Origin: Aptenodytes patagonicus
Taxonomy: Eukaryota > Chordata > Aves > Sphenisciformes > Spheniscidae
Reading direction: 5' to 3'
DNA: 64,000 bases
Assembly: GCF_965638725.1 (NCBI RefSeq)
Contig: NC_134950.1
Span: 167,757,353-167,821,352, forward strand
The translations under genes were made by a program, and so were the position numbers. Shown one piece after another: positions 24,301 through 34,400 of the stretch. Positions within the stretch are counted from its first letter, which is position 1, and each line of letters begins with the position of its first letter. The notes under the pieces are model-generated. The model saw nothing but the letters and a program-made list of their open reading frames with translations, was not told the DNA's origin and searched no databases.

Positions 24301-25035
24301 TGCAAATCCCTCAAAATCATCTGTTATTTCTAATAAAATCAACCTGTCTACTAAAATACTTTTATTACCTCTCCCTCCAAACTTTACGTGCCTTAAGTGT
24401 TTAGACCAGTACAATTACAGCAATATCACTAGCTAAATAGCAGCTAGTAGCAGATTAAGCTCCTAATTAGGTCCTCACTAAGTATTACTTTCTAATTCAC
24501 CTATCACTGAAAGTTAGTAGGAGAATGGACACTAATGCCCTTGTTGCTTTTAGAAATTGTGCTCCTCTGCCAAATCTATCTGGAGTAACAGAGATGTTTT
24601 ACCAGTAGATACTTAATTTTAAATATCAGAACTTGACAATATAGTCACAGTTATTAATCTCTGGGTCTATTGCCATTTCATGGTGAGAAATTCCTGGTTT
24701 CTTGCCATGTGGTTAAGTAAATATTCAGGTGATAGACTGTATTTTTAAGGTTTTCACTGTAAATTTTGTGCAGAAAATCTTCAGAGGAGATTTTCAGAAC
24801 AGCTTCAAATGCAGCAATACCCGATGTATTAACTGGGCTTGGAACCGTGTTTCAGATCTTCTGGGTTGGCCCAATCATTGGAGGAGCAAGTGCTGCCCTG
24901 ATTTACGACTTCATCCTGGCTCCCAGAAGCAGCGACCTGACTGACCGCGTGAAGGTGTGGACCAGCGGTCAAGTAGAAGAGTATGATCTGGAAGGAGATG
25001 ATATGAACTCCCGGGTTGAAATGAAGCCAAAATAA
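2929..25035 (+). CDS. AQP1: aquaporin-1, complete gene in four coding exons
   Basis: This is a water channel of the MIP family: a tetramer of six-helix monomers in the plasma membrane of red cells, kidney and endothelium. Joining 2929-3318, 19749-19913, 20326-20406 and 24856-25035 gives 271 codons plus TAA; human AQP1 has 269. Every intron is phase 0 with GT-AG ends, and exons 2 and 3 (165 and 81 nt) match the mammalian exon sizes. Both pore motifs are intact: HLNPAV with NPA at residues 78-80, and GINPARS with NPA at 194-196. The selectivity filter is F58, H182, C191 and R197; C191 corresponds to the mercury-sensitive Cys189 of human AQP1. N42 in NKT is the conserved loop-A glycosylation sequon. 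The C-terminus [19 protein letters not shown] is close to mammals. The start codon has A at -3 and G at +4. No frameshift or stop is seen, so the gene looks functional. Confidence 0.98.
3319..4724 (+). other. AQP1 intron 1, first part; no gene seen
   Basis: Starts with the consensus donor gtaagt. It contains a run of 15 G at 3391-3405 and otherwise mixed sequence. Short open frames on both strands resemble nothing I know. Confidence 0.7.
3391..3405 (+). repeat. poly-G tract (G15)
   Basis: Fifteen consecutive G lie on the sense strand of AQP1 intron 1, 73 nt after the exon 1 donor. A run this long can form a G-quadruplex in DNA or nascent RNA and will vary in length between individuals and assemblies. 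Confidence 0.9.
4725..5042 (-). other. unidentified exon-like ORF antisense in AQP1 intron 1
   Basis: On the minus strand a 105-codon frame runs from a splice-acceptor-like site (tatctttgtag, AG at 5044-5043) to TGA at 4727-4725. It reads [20 protein letters not shown]..., followed by [18 protein letters not shown] and a balanced, protein-like composition ending RLLELIK. Its GC content is higher than that of the surrounding intron. An AATAAA on the same strand sits right after the stop (plus 4729-4734). It could be the last exon of a nested antisense gene, a retrocopy, or a fragment of an old integrated element. I do not recognise the family. The upstream in-frame TAG belongs to the acceptor, so the frame starts there unless spliced to an earlier exon. 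Confidence 0.35.
5043..14413 (+). other. AQP1 intron 1, middle part; no gene recognised
   Basis: Mixed, mostly AT-rich intronic DNA. The 5460-6320 and 7530-8500 stretches are somewhat richer in GC and hold several overlapping short open frames on both strands, none resembling a known protein. A GACA/GATA microsatellite lies at 9851-9890. No recognisable transposon remnant was seen apart from it. Confidence 0.6.
9851..9890 (+). repeat. imperfect GACA/GATA microsatellite
   Basis: About 40 bp of GACAGATAGAC-type tetranucleotide units, preceded by a CA/TA-rich stretch (about 9800-9848). Confidence 0.8.
14414..14515 (-). mobile_element. old CR1 LINE 3' tail, antisense in AQP1 intron 1
   Basis: Contains the CR1 3'-end block in reverse complement (GGTTGGAAGGGACCTCAGGA, then tctagtccaatctc, then tgctcaaagcag). 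The terminal ATTCTATG repeat is decayed to tcatatgataattcag. It is an older CR1 type than the 20-kb copy; only the last roughly 100 bp survive. Confidence 0.8.
14516..18857 (+). other. AQP1 intron 1, late part; (CA)n only
   Basis: AT-rich intron with a (CA)12 run at 15897-15921. No coding exon or clear transposon was recognised. Confidence 0.6.
15897..15921 (+). repeat. (CA)n microsatellite
   Basis: A perfect (AC)12A run, likely polymorphic. Confidence 0.95.
18858..19404 (-). mobile_element. ERVL-type solo LTR, antisense in AQP1 intron 1
   Basis: A 547-bp LTR with TG...CA ends. On its own strand it starts TGTCCTGGTTTCGGC and ends TTAAACCACGACA. It is flanked by a perfect 5-bp duplication GTTTC (18853-18857 and 19405-19409), as expected of class III (ERVL) elements. 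ATTAAA near plus 18995 is the likely polyadenylation signal. It holds an ATT/ATA microsatellite (about 19010-19043). No internal retroviral sequence remains, so it arose by LTR-LTR recombination. Compared with the copy at 50419-50973 it lacks a 13-bp segment (gtcagctgtcctg) in the U3 core. The family assignment rests on the duplication length and on memory of avian LTRs. Confidence 0.88.
19567..19604 (+). repeat. pyrimidine tract upstream of AQP1 exon 2
   Basis: An uninterrupted run of about 38 T/C, mostly T, about 145 bp before the exon 2 acceptor. It is a simple sequence that could bind polypyrimidine-tract proteins. Confidence 0.7.
19749..19913 (+). CDS. AQP1: AQP1 coding exon 2 (residues 131-185)
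   Basis: 165 nt, with acceptor ttcttctctctatgcag|CTT and donor GCG|gtaagt. It encodes [16 protein letters not shown]..., helices 4 and 5 and loop D ([12 protein letters not shown]). It carries H182 of the selectivity filter (GHLLA at the exon end). Confidence 0.97.
19914..20325 (+). other. AQP1 intron 2
   Basis: A 412-bp intron with consensus ends (gtaagt ... ttctctttccacctcctag). No repeat or other feature seen. Confidence 0.9.
20326..20406 (+). CDS. AQP1: AQP1 coding exon 3 (residues 186-212)
   Basis: 81 nt encoding [20 protein letters not shown] and the following residues to NHW: the mercury-sensitive Cys, the second NPA and the filter Arg. Donor TGG|gtaagt. Confidence 0.98.
20407..20571 (+). 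other. AQP1 intron 3, unique start
   Basis: Only 165 bp separate the exon 3 donor from the 3' end of the antisense CR1. Nothing else seen. Confidence 0.8.
20572..23520 (-). mobile_element. long CR1 LINE, antisense in AQP1 intron 3
   Basis: About 2.95 kb. The 3' terminus is at the low-coordinate end (reverse complement of ATTCTATGAGTCTATGAT, then GGTTGGAAGGGACCTCTAAA). Reading leftwards on the minus strand come an apurinic-like endonuclease, reverse transcriptase and the 3' UTR. It is 5'-truncated at about 23520, within the start of the endonuclease region. Stops and frameshifts break the frame (see the separate entries), so it is dead. CR1 elements make no clear target duplications and none is seen. 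Confidence 0.95.
21004..22167 (-). pseudogene. CR1 ORF2 reverse transcriptase domain, broken
   Basis: One frame covers the RT core. The first part (22167-21841) has [19 protein letters not shown] and [20 protein letters not shown], the fingers motifs, and ends in an in-frame TGA at 21843-21841. The frame continues with [15 protein letters not shown] and [12 protein letters not shown], and meets a TAA near 21639. It then runs 21633-21004 with [20 protein letters not shown] and the catalytic FADDTK (FADD at residues 57-60 of that part). A frameshift at about 21005 leads into the tail frame at 20660-21007. Two stops plus frameshifts make it inactive. Confidence 0.9.
22439..23521 (-). pseudogene. 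CR1 ORF2 endonuclease domain, 360-codon open frame
   Basis: The N-terminal exonuclease/endonuclease/phosphatase domain of CR1 ORF2 nicks target DNA for retrotransposition. Motifs in order are [10 protein letters not shown] (residues 32-41), GITETW with E62, GVCYRPPD (about 134-141), MGDFKHPD with the GDF at 167-169, and CSDH (234-237). The usual GDFN carries a catalytic Asn; here position 170 is Lys, which should abolish activity. After about residue 300 the reading departs from the CR1 pattern: the neighbouring frame at 22459-22728 carries the continuation ([17 protein letters not shown]), so a frameshift lies near 22700. The N-terminal 25 residues may include flanking sequence, because the element is truncated there. 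Confidence 0.85.
23521..24855 (+). other. AQP1 intron 3, remainder
   Basis: AT-rich intron with no recognised repeat or exon. The exon 4 acceptor (gaaccgtgtttcag) has a weak pyrimidine tract. The 90 nt before it happen to be open in the AQP1 frame (from about 24766). Confidence 0.75.
24856..25035 (+). CDS. AQP1: AQP1 coding exon 4 (residues 213-271 and stop)
   Basis: Starts at [10 protein letters not shown] after acceptor tttcag. It encodes helix 6 and the cytoplasmic tail ([20 protein letters not shown], then [18 protein letters not shown]). TAA is at 25033-25035. Confidence 0.98.
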   Translation: MFWVGPIIGGASAALIYDFILAPRSSDLTDRVKVWTSGQVEEYDLEGDDMNSRVEMKPK

Positions 25036-26194
25036 AGAAAGACAAGGAAAAAAAAAAGAACATTGCTTTCCGAAGATTTTATCAGTGTTATAGACTCTTT
25101 GTAAACCAGCAAGCAGTACTTTGTTTTTTAATTCAATATGGTTTTCCATTTTTTGCCCCCAATCCTAATAGTATTTTTATATCTGGAGTTTTTCAATTAC
25201 AAAGTATTCAGACCAAGAAGTCATTAGACACTTTTGCGTGAGCTAAATAAATTGGGCTGAAATTTAACCCCTCCCTTGCCACCGCCAAATTTTCTTGTGT
25301 ATTTAGCGTGGGTGGTTCTCCCAGCACATCACTCAGTAATGATAAGTAGTTCAAATGACCAGTCTGTTTGCTGAAAGAATAGATACTGAGGACAGAGAAC
25401 CACCTGTACCCATAATGGGGGCCTTATACTCGCAAAAGTATTTATACAAATATGCAAGGCTGGTATCTAATGCTAGCAGTGCATGTGAAAAACTATCTCA
25501 AATCATTGCCCAAAAGCATCTGTTGGAAGGAAAGGCCACTAAAAATTACTTGTTATGTAGAATTAACCATAATTTTCTAAATGATTGATAATCTCTGAGA
25601 AGGAGGGCCAGAAAAATTAAGCAGGGCAAGAATCTCCAGATTCCCATCTAAATTTAATCCATTTAGATTTTCTAGTGTTTCATTCTCGCTGAACCTGCAT
25701 CCAGCTCATTGTGAGGGGAGAGAATTTATGACAAAAAATGTATAGATACATTAATTCCTGGGAAATAATAACTAGAAGTCAAATTGAAGAGTAGCAACAA
25801 CAACGGCAAGAAGAACAACATGGTGCCAGTATGTTAACAGGATCTGATTTTTACTGTGACTACTCTGCTTTTGTTCATCTTACATAATTTAACTGTATGT
25901 TTTAAAGCAAACCAGGAAAAAAAAAAAAGGTCCCTTTCTTCCTGACACCACTCTAACAGCCAGTGCTGTGACATTCAGGGACAATGAATAGATGTACACA
26001 CAGTATATTTTCTAATGAGGGACAAATACGTACCTGTGTGTAAGTCCATTTTTGGGGTCGTTGCTTTGGGGTTTTTTATATATATATAAATGTTTATATA
26101 TATGTTTTATACAGAAAGCCTAGTATACTGTTTTGTAAGAAAATAAGAGCATAAGACAAGTGGAAAGAATTGCAGCAGTGCTTAGCAAAATAAA
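25036..26194 (+). other. AQP1: probable AQP1 3' untranslated region
   Basis: No frame continues after the stop. AATAAA signals are at 25246-25251 and 26189-26194, with another further on at 26710-26715. The stretch is AT-rich with ATTTTTATAT and a (TA)n run at about 26078-26105. The end point is a guess: mammalian AQP1 has a 3' UTR of more than 1 kb, which favours the second or third signal. Confidence 0.45.
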
Positions 26195-29100
26195 TGACAC
26201 TGGAAACGTGAAGAAAATTAACACTCTAAAAGATGTGGAAGACTATTTTCTGTTTTCGTTTTTGTGTGTGTGCTACTTATGAATGCCTGAGTAACCTGAA
26301 GCATTAGCTGGTCTTATGTACTAACTATAGAATATAGTTAAAACAGATACATGCTGATATCCTTGTTCTGCACTAAAACAGTTTTACATAAGAAATGAGG
26401 CCCAGAGGAACCTACATAAAAAGCTGCACACTCTACCATTCAGACAAACACCCCAGAGGTAATATGATGGATGTCTCCTGTTAGAGAGACAGCGTGGACA
26501 TGAGAATGGAGGGAGGGTTGACATGGGAATCCATATAGCTTGGATCATTTCATCAAGCTGAGCAGATGTACAATGAAAAAAAGAAACCTCACGAAAATCA
26601 CCAGCAAACTAAAACAGAATACATTTTATCTTTCTTGTCTACATTCGGTGTGCTATCCTGTGTATTGTCTATGTACATACAGCATGATTGGATTTTGGGG
26701 TGGTTTAAAAATAAACAAAATCAGTTGTGCTAACACACGAAATGTTCATGATTCTTGATTTTTAATTTGCCTTCCAACACAACACAATTTCATTTTCTAT
26801 ACCATTCTTCAGGTGCCCACCTGTAAGACTGAGACAATTTCTGCTTTTCCACTCTTGACTGCTTCTTTGACTTGATGCTAGCCTTTGGGGAAAAGAAGCT
26901 TCTTTCTTTGTATAGCAGGCAAAGCAGGCCCTCACCTGGAAGTAAGCTTTATCTAAATTGTACTTAGAAATGAAACAGGATACCAGGACCTTGTGCCCAC
27001 TTTACAGAATCTTTTTTCAACTTTATTTGCTGGTATCCTAGTGCATCCATTGACCCCAAATTAACCCTTTTTTGCCTTGCAGAACCTATCAGCCAGAACA
27101 GTTGCAGAAGTCACCCACAGTAAATAGTTTGGTTTGACAAACTTGAGGTAACTTAGCACCTTTAGTGATGGAGAAAATGTGAGATTCACAATTTGTTCCT
27201 TATTCTACACCCTGTGAAGAGCAATGTCTTGGCCTATTTTCTATGCTTCAAAGTCCAAAACTTTGAAGACAAGCAATACTGCCTTTCTATTTGGTGTGTA
27301 ATAGGACTACGTCATGTTAGCTGCTCTAGCTGCTGCTTATGATCACCACAGTAATAAATAAAATAGATGAAAGATGTACAATAACTTTCACTAGTGAAGA
27401 AACAAAAAGCAGATCAAAATAAATGAAGTGTGATCTGTTGGTGTATTTATTCACAGTGATAATGTTTAACCAATTTACAGTAAAGCTCTTGGAAATTAAG
27501 TGAAAACATATTTCAACAGAATTCCAGGCTTAAACCCCTCCTTTCTTCTTGAAGAAGGAGAAGCTTAATGGTACATTTGAAGTGCTTTTGTAGTACTTAG
27601 ATCCTGAACAGAGAACAGCAGTTTCTAAACAATGCAAGGCCATAGCTGCTAATGGTCTCCCCACTCCTGGCACAAATGATTTTGCTTTGTGCTAGACAAG
27701 CACACTTAAAATTTATCATCATCTCATTAAAATGTTTGGAAGATGCCCAGCAAAGGAATTAAAAGCATGAAGCAGCAAGTATCGAAACCCACTAACAAAT
27801 GTCAAGTGGGCAAATGTATTTACATGTGATCACCCAGAAACTCAACAAAATCTCCCTGATATCAAGAGGAAGCCTGGAACACAGTTGTTTAAAACAGCTC
27901 CCATGATGTATGCACTAATAGTTCCTGACCTATGGACAAACAGACCATGCCTGTGTCCTGGTAATTCCCAGGGACAAACCTCTGTATTTATCACACATTC
28001 TAACAGGAAAAGTTGATAAAGGGTAGATGTTTTTGTAGATTAGCTAGGGACCACCTGCCATGGTCTCAGCAGCCACCCTGTCGGGTAGCCCCCAGCATAC
28101 CAAATACCCACAGAGAGTGGCCACACAGACGCTAGTAAATGAAAAAGCACAGGGGAATATTCCGAGGTACAGGAACAGAGTTGTCGGTGCCTGTATGGGC
28201 CATCCCAGCTAACGTTCTCCCAAAATTTTCCTGGGCAAAATTGAACAATGCAAAGATGATCCACTCCGCTCTGTTTTGTCTGAGGGCCAGTTGTGATCCC
28301 AGGGATAGACAGCATCAGCAGTGCAGATGTACTCGCTCTGTGGTTGAGACAGCTGACAAAGTACCATCTGGTTTTTGCATGCACCAGCACAGGACAATAT
28401 AGAAGAAGCCTGAGCAAGGTGCTCTGAATTCATCCCTGGAGAAACCCCTGCTGCTCCATTGATTCTATAGACAATCTAAGGAGATATGGGTCCTAACTTT
28501 AGTCATCTATCTTTAGAAGTAAATACGTGCTCTGCCCCCCCATTGTAACTGTGGCAATTTAATTTTAGATTTCATGTTGCTTGACTTTACATAGACTTTT
28601 AACACGTGCAAGGAAAGAAAGGCGATTGAAACATAACATAATGACAGCCAATAAGCCAGGAAGCTTCCATTGTCTTTCCATATCCACCAGCTGCACCAGT
28701 CACAATTCACAGCTTAATGTTTTAAAAATTAAAATAACACAATAATACTAATAAAGAGTTTCCCATAGTATTTCAATGTTTTCCCTCTTTTTACCCAGCT
28801 GAAGTTTGGACATGCCAAGAGTCACACAGTAAAATTATATTAGGAATAAGGCTGTTATGATTCAGTCAAAGCCTGGGCTATAGTAAACATCTGTGTCAAG
28901 AATGGTTCCGGGTTTCATTTTACTCAACCCTGATGTCCTTGAAAAGACCATATTTTTTGTATATAAGTTGTCTGATATCACAGAAGTTACTTAGCCCAGA
29001 GTTTCTTCTGGGGACAAATGCATCATTTTATAGACTTTCCAAAGCTGAATTGTGAAATCAAACCTCTGTTTAAATAGGTTCATTGACAATTAGACATTAG

Positions 29101-30865
29101 CCATCTATGAGATCACATCGCTTTAGGTTATTGAAATCATATGCCAAATACAGCTATGAATGATGTTCCTGGAAGGCACAATTGCTGTTGACTTCAAGAT
29201 TCCCTTGTGCTGTTGGACAAATCTAATATGTTCAGATCTACAAAGGGAGTTAACACACTAAATTCTGATTTGACAATAGTGGGACTTTGCTTTAAACCTC
29301 TCAGTGAAATCTTATTCTCACTGAAGCCACAGTAATTGTCTCTTATTGTCTCTTTTGGGAAAGCAAAATTTTCACCTCAAATATTTATCACCAGATAAAA
29401 ACCCAATTTACCACCAGATCAGTTATTTGTTGCTGTGTGTCTTTGCTTCTGAGTAAAACTTTCTAGGGACCTGTGCTTCTGACCACTTCCATGTAACAAT
29501 GGATGCCTGCCCATGGCCATTCCTGTTCTTCTACACCCTGTCTAATCCTGCAGGGAGAGATGGGCGGGTAATAGTGATTGGCAGAACCAGTTAGCTACCT
29601 CAGCTATAATGGTCTTCAGATGTGGTCATCAGCCCTATTGCCTGTAATACTGCGATAAATCGCTGTGTACTTCAGAACTTGGTAAAGAGGCTGAACACAA
29701 AATAAACACAGGAACCAAGAATGGATGGATGGAAATGACACACCCCATAAAATCCACAACTAATTTGTGGATTTTATTAGCATTCAGAAGGATTCATTCT
29801 CCTTTCACCTTGGTTGAAAAATATACCCTACTGCCCTTGAGCCATGCCTGTTTGAATGAAAGGTATTCAACTTTTTCAATCATTGTGTTATGAGATTTAC
29901 AGATTTTGATAAAAAAGAACCCTAGAAACTCAATACACTCCCCTTTTCATGATCTCCTGAACTTCCTGATCTGTCATGCTCTACAATTTGCCATGAATTG
30001 CCCTCATTGTGCCATTTCCTCTGTTTTGTTTCTATTCTTGTCTTAGAGCAGAAATTAAGAAGCTTGTGGAAAATGATCAACGTAGTGATATTATTTGTTC
30101 ATTTTTGTAGCATTTCTAGAAATTTCTTTCCCCTTTCTCTTTTCCTTTACACTTCATTTTCAAGGTCCTGAGAAGGACTACTAACAGTTAAAGGTGATCT
30201 CTCCATTTAATCTCGTCTCCCTTTAGCTTGTGGTCAGTTCCCTTTTCTAAAGGGTGTATCCTTACTCCTAGGCAAAAACCTGGAGGGACTATCTATTAAT
30301 TCATTTTTTTTTGCCATTGAAAACAAACAAAACAATGTTCCCTGGAAGCATGGGAGCCAAACAGCAACTCTTGGCAAAAAGTGGCTGTTAAGTGCAATTG
30401 CTGGAAACAGTCATACTTTTTTTTTTTTTTTTTTTTCCTGAAAAGTAAATGGAGCACTTGCAGGTAGCAATCTGTCCAAAAGGCGGATGTGACTATAAAA
30501 ACAACAAGCTGCAGCACACACTTGGTTTCCCTTGGGGATCTCCTATTTTTTCTCGTTTCACCATTTCACAGTATTACTTAATCAAGAAGAACCTGGCATG
30601 AATTAAAGGGGAGAGGGGGAAATGATGGGCTTTCCTGATTTTATATCGTATCAGTTCTGTGTGGGAAGAGAAGTCACTTGTACTGTGACCATATTTTCTG
30701 TCTTGGAGCCAGATTTACTCAAAAATGTTTAGCATTGTTCAAGGAGTGAAAGAAGAGCTAAATTATATTCCTATCTGGCTTTACAGTGTTTTGCGTTGTC
30801 ATGGCAGTGTAAAATGTTTTTTGTGATACTAGGGAGTGGACACTAGCACTTTCATGTCTGCTATA
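26195..30865. other. intergenic DNA downstream of AQP1; nothing recognised
   Basis: AT-rich, with only short open frames and none with family similarity. A slightly GC-richer patch at 28040-28420 holds overlapping short frames on both strands without recognisable motifs. A run of 20 T is at 30417-30436. Confidence 0.6.
30417..30436 (+). repeat. poly-T run (T20)
   Basis: Twenty consecutive T. No retrocopy is recognisable on the minus strand beside it. Confidence 0.9.
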
Positions 30866-31464
30866 AGAGATCTGTATCAGCAATAGTGTGGCCAGCAGGA
30901 GGAGGGAAGTGATCGTGCCCCTGTACTCGGCACTGGTGAGGCCGCACCTCGAATACTGTGTTCAGTTTTGGGCCCCTCACTACAAGAAGGACATCGAGGT
31001 GCTGGAGCGTGTCCAGAGAAGGGCAACGAGGCTGGTGAGGGGTCTGGAGAACAAGTCTTCTGAGGAGCGGCTGAGGGAACTGGGGTTGTTTAGCCTGGAG
31101 AAAAGGAGGCTGAGGGGAGACCTCATCGCTCTCTACAACCACCTGAAAGGAGGTTGTAGCGAGGTGGGGGTCGGTCTCTTCTCCCAAGTAACAAGCGATA
31201 GGACGAGAGTGAAATGGCCTCAAGTTGCGCCAGGGGAGGTTTAGTTTGGATGTGAGGAAAAATGTCTTTACTGAAAGAGTGGTTAAACATTGGAACAGGC
31301 TGCCCAGGGAAGTGGTGGAGTCCCCATCCCTGGAGGTATTGAAAAGACGTGTAGATGAGGTGCTTAGGGATGTGGTTTAGTGAGCATGGTGGTGTTGGGT
31401 TGATGGTTGGACTCAATGACCTTAGAGGTCTTTTCCAACCTTAATGATTCTATGATTCTATGAT
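30866..31464 (+). mobile_element. 5'-truncated CR1 LINE, sense
   Basis: About 600 bp containing the end of ORF2 and the 3' UTR. It encodes [20 protein letters not shown], then [16 protein letters not shown] and [20 protein letters not shown], with a frame break near 31200. It ends in the 3' hairpin region (GGACTCAATGACCTTAGAGG ...) and ATGATTCTATGATTCTATGA. It belongs to a different subfamily from the copies at 20.6 and 36.7 kb, judging by the ORF end and the 3' UTR. Confidence 0.95.
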
Positions 31465-34400
31465 CTGATCTCAACTCTGGCTGCTCATTAGCCAGGCATG
31501 GGAGTGAATCTCAAACACTTATTTCAATCTGTGAGAGCCAGAAAGATCTATGATGTGCCAATTTGACACACTACCTTTGTGTCCAAGCAGCACTAACCTG
31601 TCTGCTGCTGGTGGAGAAGCCTGGAAAGTCCTGCCAGAAGTGTGCATTATGCAGTGAGACTCTGGTTTTTGCAGGTCTTATTCCTTGCTAATCCATGTTA
31701 GTCCATTTCTGTTAATCTTCAAAGTGTACTTCAATGACTCTTTCTTTGTATAGGTTATTGATGAAGGAGACATGAACTGACAGACTGAGATTTATTTGCC
31801 ACAGGTGGGTATTTTGGCTCTAGGGTAAATATTGTTTTCATTCTTGTCATTGTTGAGGCTGAGAGATTTACATCTTTTTGCATTAACCTTTGTCTATTGA
31901 ATGCAGAGAAAATGCTTTATGAATCTAGGTTCACATTTCCATTTACATGGCTTGTAGGTAGAAGACTGGAAGGAATGTGAAAGTTGTACTTCACTACTGA
32001 AAAACACCCTAAGGAAACACCTGCTCTTGTGATTGTCAAGAAAATTCTTGCCATATGCTGCTGGGGGCGTTAGCCAAAGATGGCCATAGTGCATTGTACT
32101 TGGAAGAAAAACTTTTTATCTAAGTTGTTCCTTAAAACAACAAAAAAAGCCCAAAACACACTACTCCAGATGTGGTACTCAGAGCCCTGAATTAGGTCCT
32201 TCTCTTCTCCTTCACCAGCCCGACAGAATGTGCCAGAACTCAGGCTGGAACCACCTGTATCACAAGCAGCTTTCTAGACCCAGAGAGCCCCCGAAACACT
32301 GCCCATCACCATTATTACCCAACTCAGGACTGCCCCAGATGTTCCCTTCCTTCTAGCGGTCTACACCTGTTCTTTTAGATGACATCAACACTAACTAAGA
32401 CCAATGCATGCTTTCCAGCATTGTCCTGCTGCTGCCCAGACTCTTAATTGCTAGCAGGCACAACTTGGCTCTGTTCCGTACGGTGCAGGTCAGAAGGTAG
32501 GGCGTGCCTAGGTTGTTCCAAACATGCAGTTTGGACGAAGCCACCTTGGACTGAGAGGAGGAGAGTTTAACTGTATTGCTGCAAATCATACCATACTACT
32601 TGCTCTTGGGCCTAGCGGACAGGCACTGGACAATTTTATTCACTAATACAAACATATCCTGAAATAACTGAATATGTCTTAGTGACATTTTTAGGGCGGA
32701 ATTACTTACTCTCAATTGTCACCTATGAGCTTTTGGAAATGAGCTTTTAGAAAACTAAAATCAAACAAGGCGAATGACACCTCTGGTAAGAGTCTTGGTC
32801 CTCTTGATATGGATCAAGTGCAACATGGGAATGCCTATTTTCAGAGTACTTAGAGAAATCACTGATTTCTGACTCCTGGCTGAGCTTTGGCAGGAGTGAA
32901 GCTGTGGATCTGTTCGGAACTTGAACTTTAGGCTTTGAGGGACCTTAAAGACAACCTGGGCTCTGTGTAGACATTTAAGTGATTTAGGCACTTCAGATTT
33001 ACATGTTTGAGTTCTGTTTATGGCCTCTTGCAAGTACTTTGACTTGTCACATGAGGACTTTTCACATGACTTTTCAAGCATTTTTCGCTTCTATTGCATC
33101 TGACCTTTTGCCAAAACATTCAGAGTGGTTAATTATTATGCTAGGGTTTTCACTGTATGAACAATAACCTCTTTCTTTCCTTAAAGGATTGTTTGTCCAA
33201 TTAGTCAGTTTTGTCCAATATTGTTAAGAAGCCTTGACTTTGGCTTCTTGATAAATAATAGCTGCTTCCTGAGCCCATTCAAACATTGAAATCATTGTTA
33301 AATTTTAATAATGGCCTCAGAAAAACTGTAGGGTTTCACCAGTACACATTTATTCCAAATATAAATCAGCGTAAATGGTTTAAATGGTGCCCAGTCCTAT
33401 GAGCTTAGCTTAGTAAATTCACTTGAATGCTTTGCATGCATTAAAGAAAATGGAATAGAAATGGAAGAGCTGCAAGGTCTGCAGATTTAATTAATTAGCA
33501 ATGTATGGGATTTAGTGATAGCTGGGGTACGGAAAACAGTGGGATCACACACTGTTGTGGTAGCTGCACTGTGCCAAGCTAGATTCTCAGGCTAGTGTAT
33601 GACTTTCATGTGACTCAGTAAAAAGTGTGTACGTGTAGATGTATAAACTTTTGTCCATGCAGTCTTACATATGGAAAAGCATGCATGTGGGCCAGAGTTA
33701 TACAAAATTATTAAAGAGTCTGTGTGGAACACACTTTTCCAACTCCCATTATCCCAGCAAAGATGTAACACAGTTCTTGGGTGAGTTTTGATGAAGACTG
33801 ATTGCAGCTGATATTATATTCATAGGCATGATTTGGACAGATCTGTTTTACTGCTTTGTTTTTGGTTTTTTTAATTCTTGTGCTTTTATGAGGGAGGGAA
33901 ACATTATCTTTTCATACTGTATTCTGCAAATGTTTTGAATCAGCTTATTATTTTTAATAATATAGAGATGCAGTGTAATTCTGTTATTCCAGAGAAGATG
34001 TGTTTTGACTCGCAAGCCAAGCCATCTAAATTTAGGTGTTGGCAAGGTAGGAGTCCACGTGTGAGGTAATTTTCTAAGCTCCCATTAAAGTCACTGCAGG
34101 TCTACTGAATTCAGTTAGTGAAACATGAAGAGCTATTCAGATGGCAAAATTAGGGTTAGCTGAATAACTGGAAACTTCCCTGACAATATTGATGAGGCCT
34201 TGATCGACTCTAATAGAGACCTGTCTCCCTTGTATATGCCTATACATACCTATGTAAACAGACCACCAAGACAGGACCTGTGGTTTTAAATAAAAAATTA
34301 AAAAAGCATAAAATCTTCAACAAAAATAAAAGCATTTATAATACTTGACATGGATCTTTACACTCCAGTTTTGAACTTATAGCTCAGTTTAGCATCTAAA

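Noticed and set aside
30861-31416. Minus-strand frames of 97-120 codons
   Set aside because: Antisense of the CR1 copy at 30866-31464.
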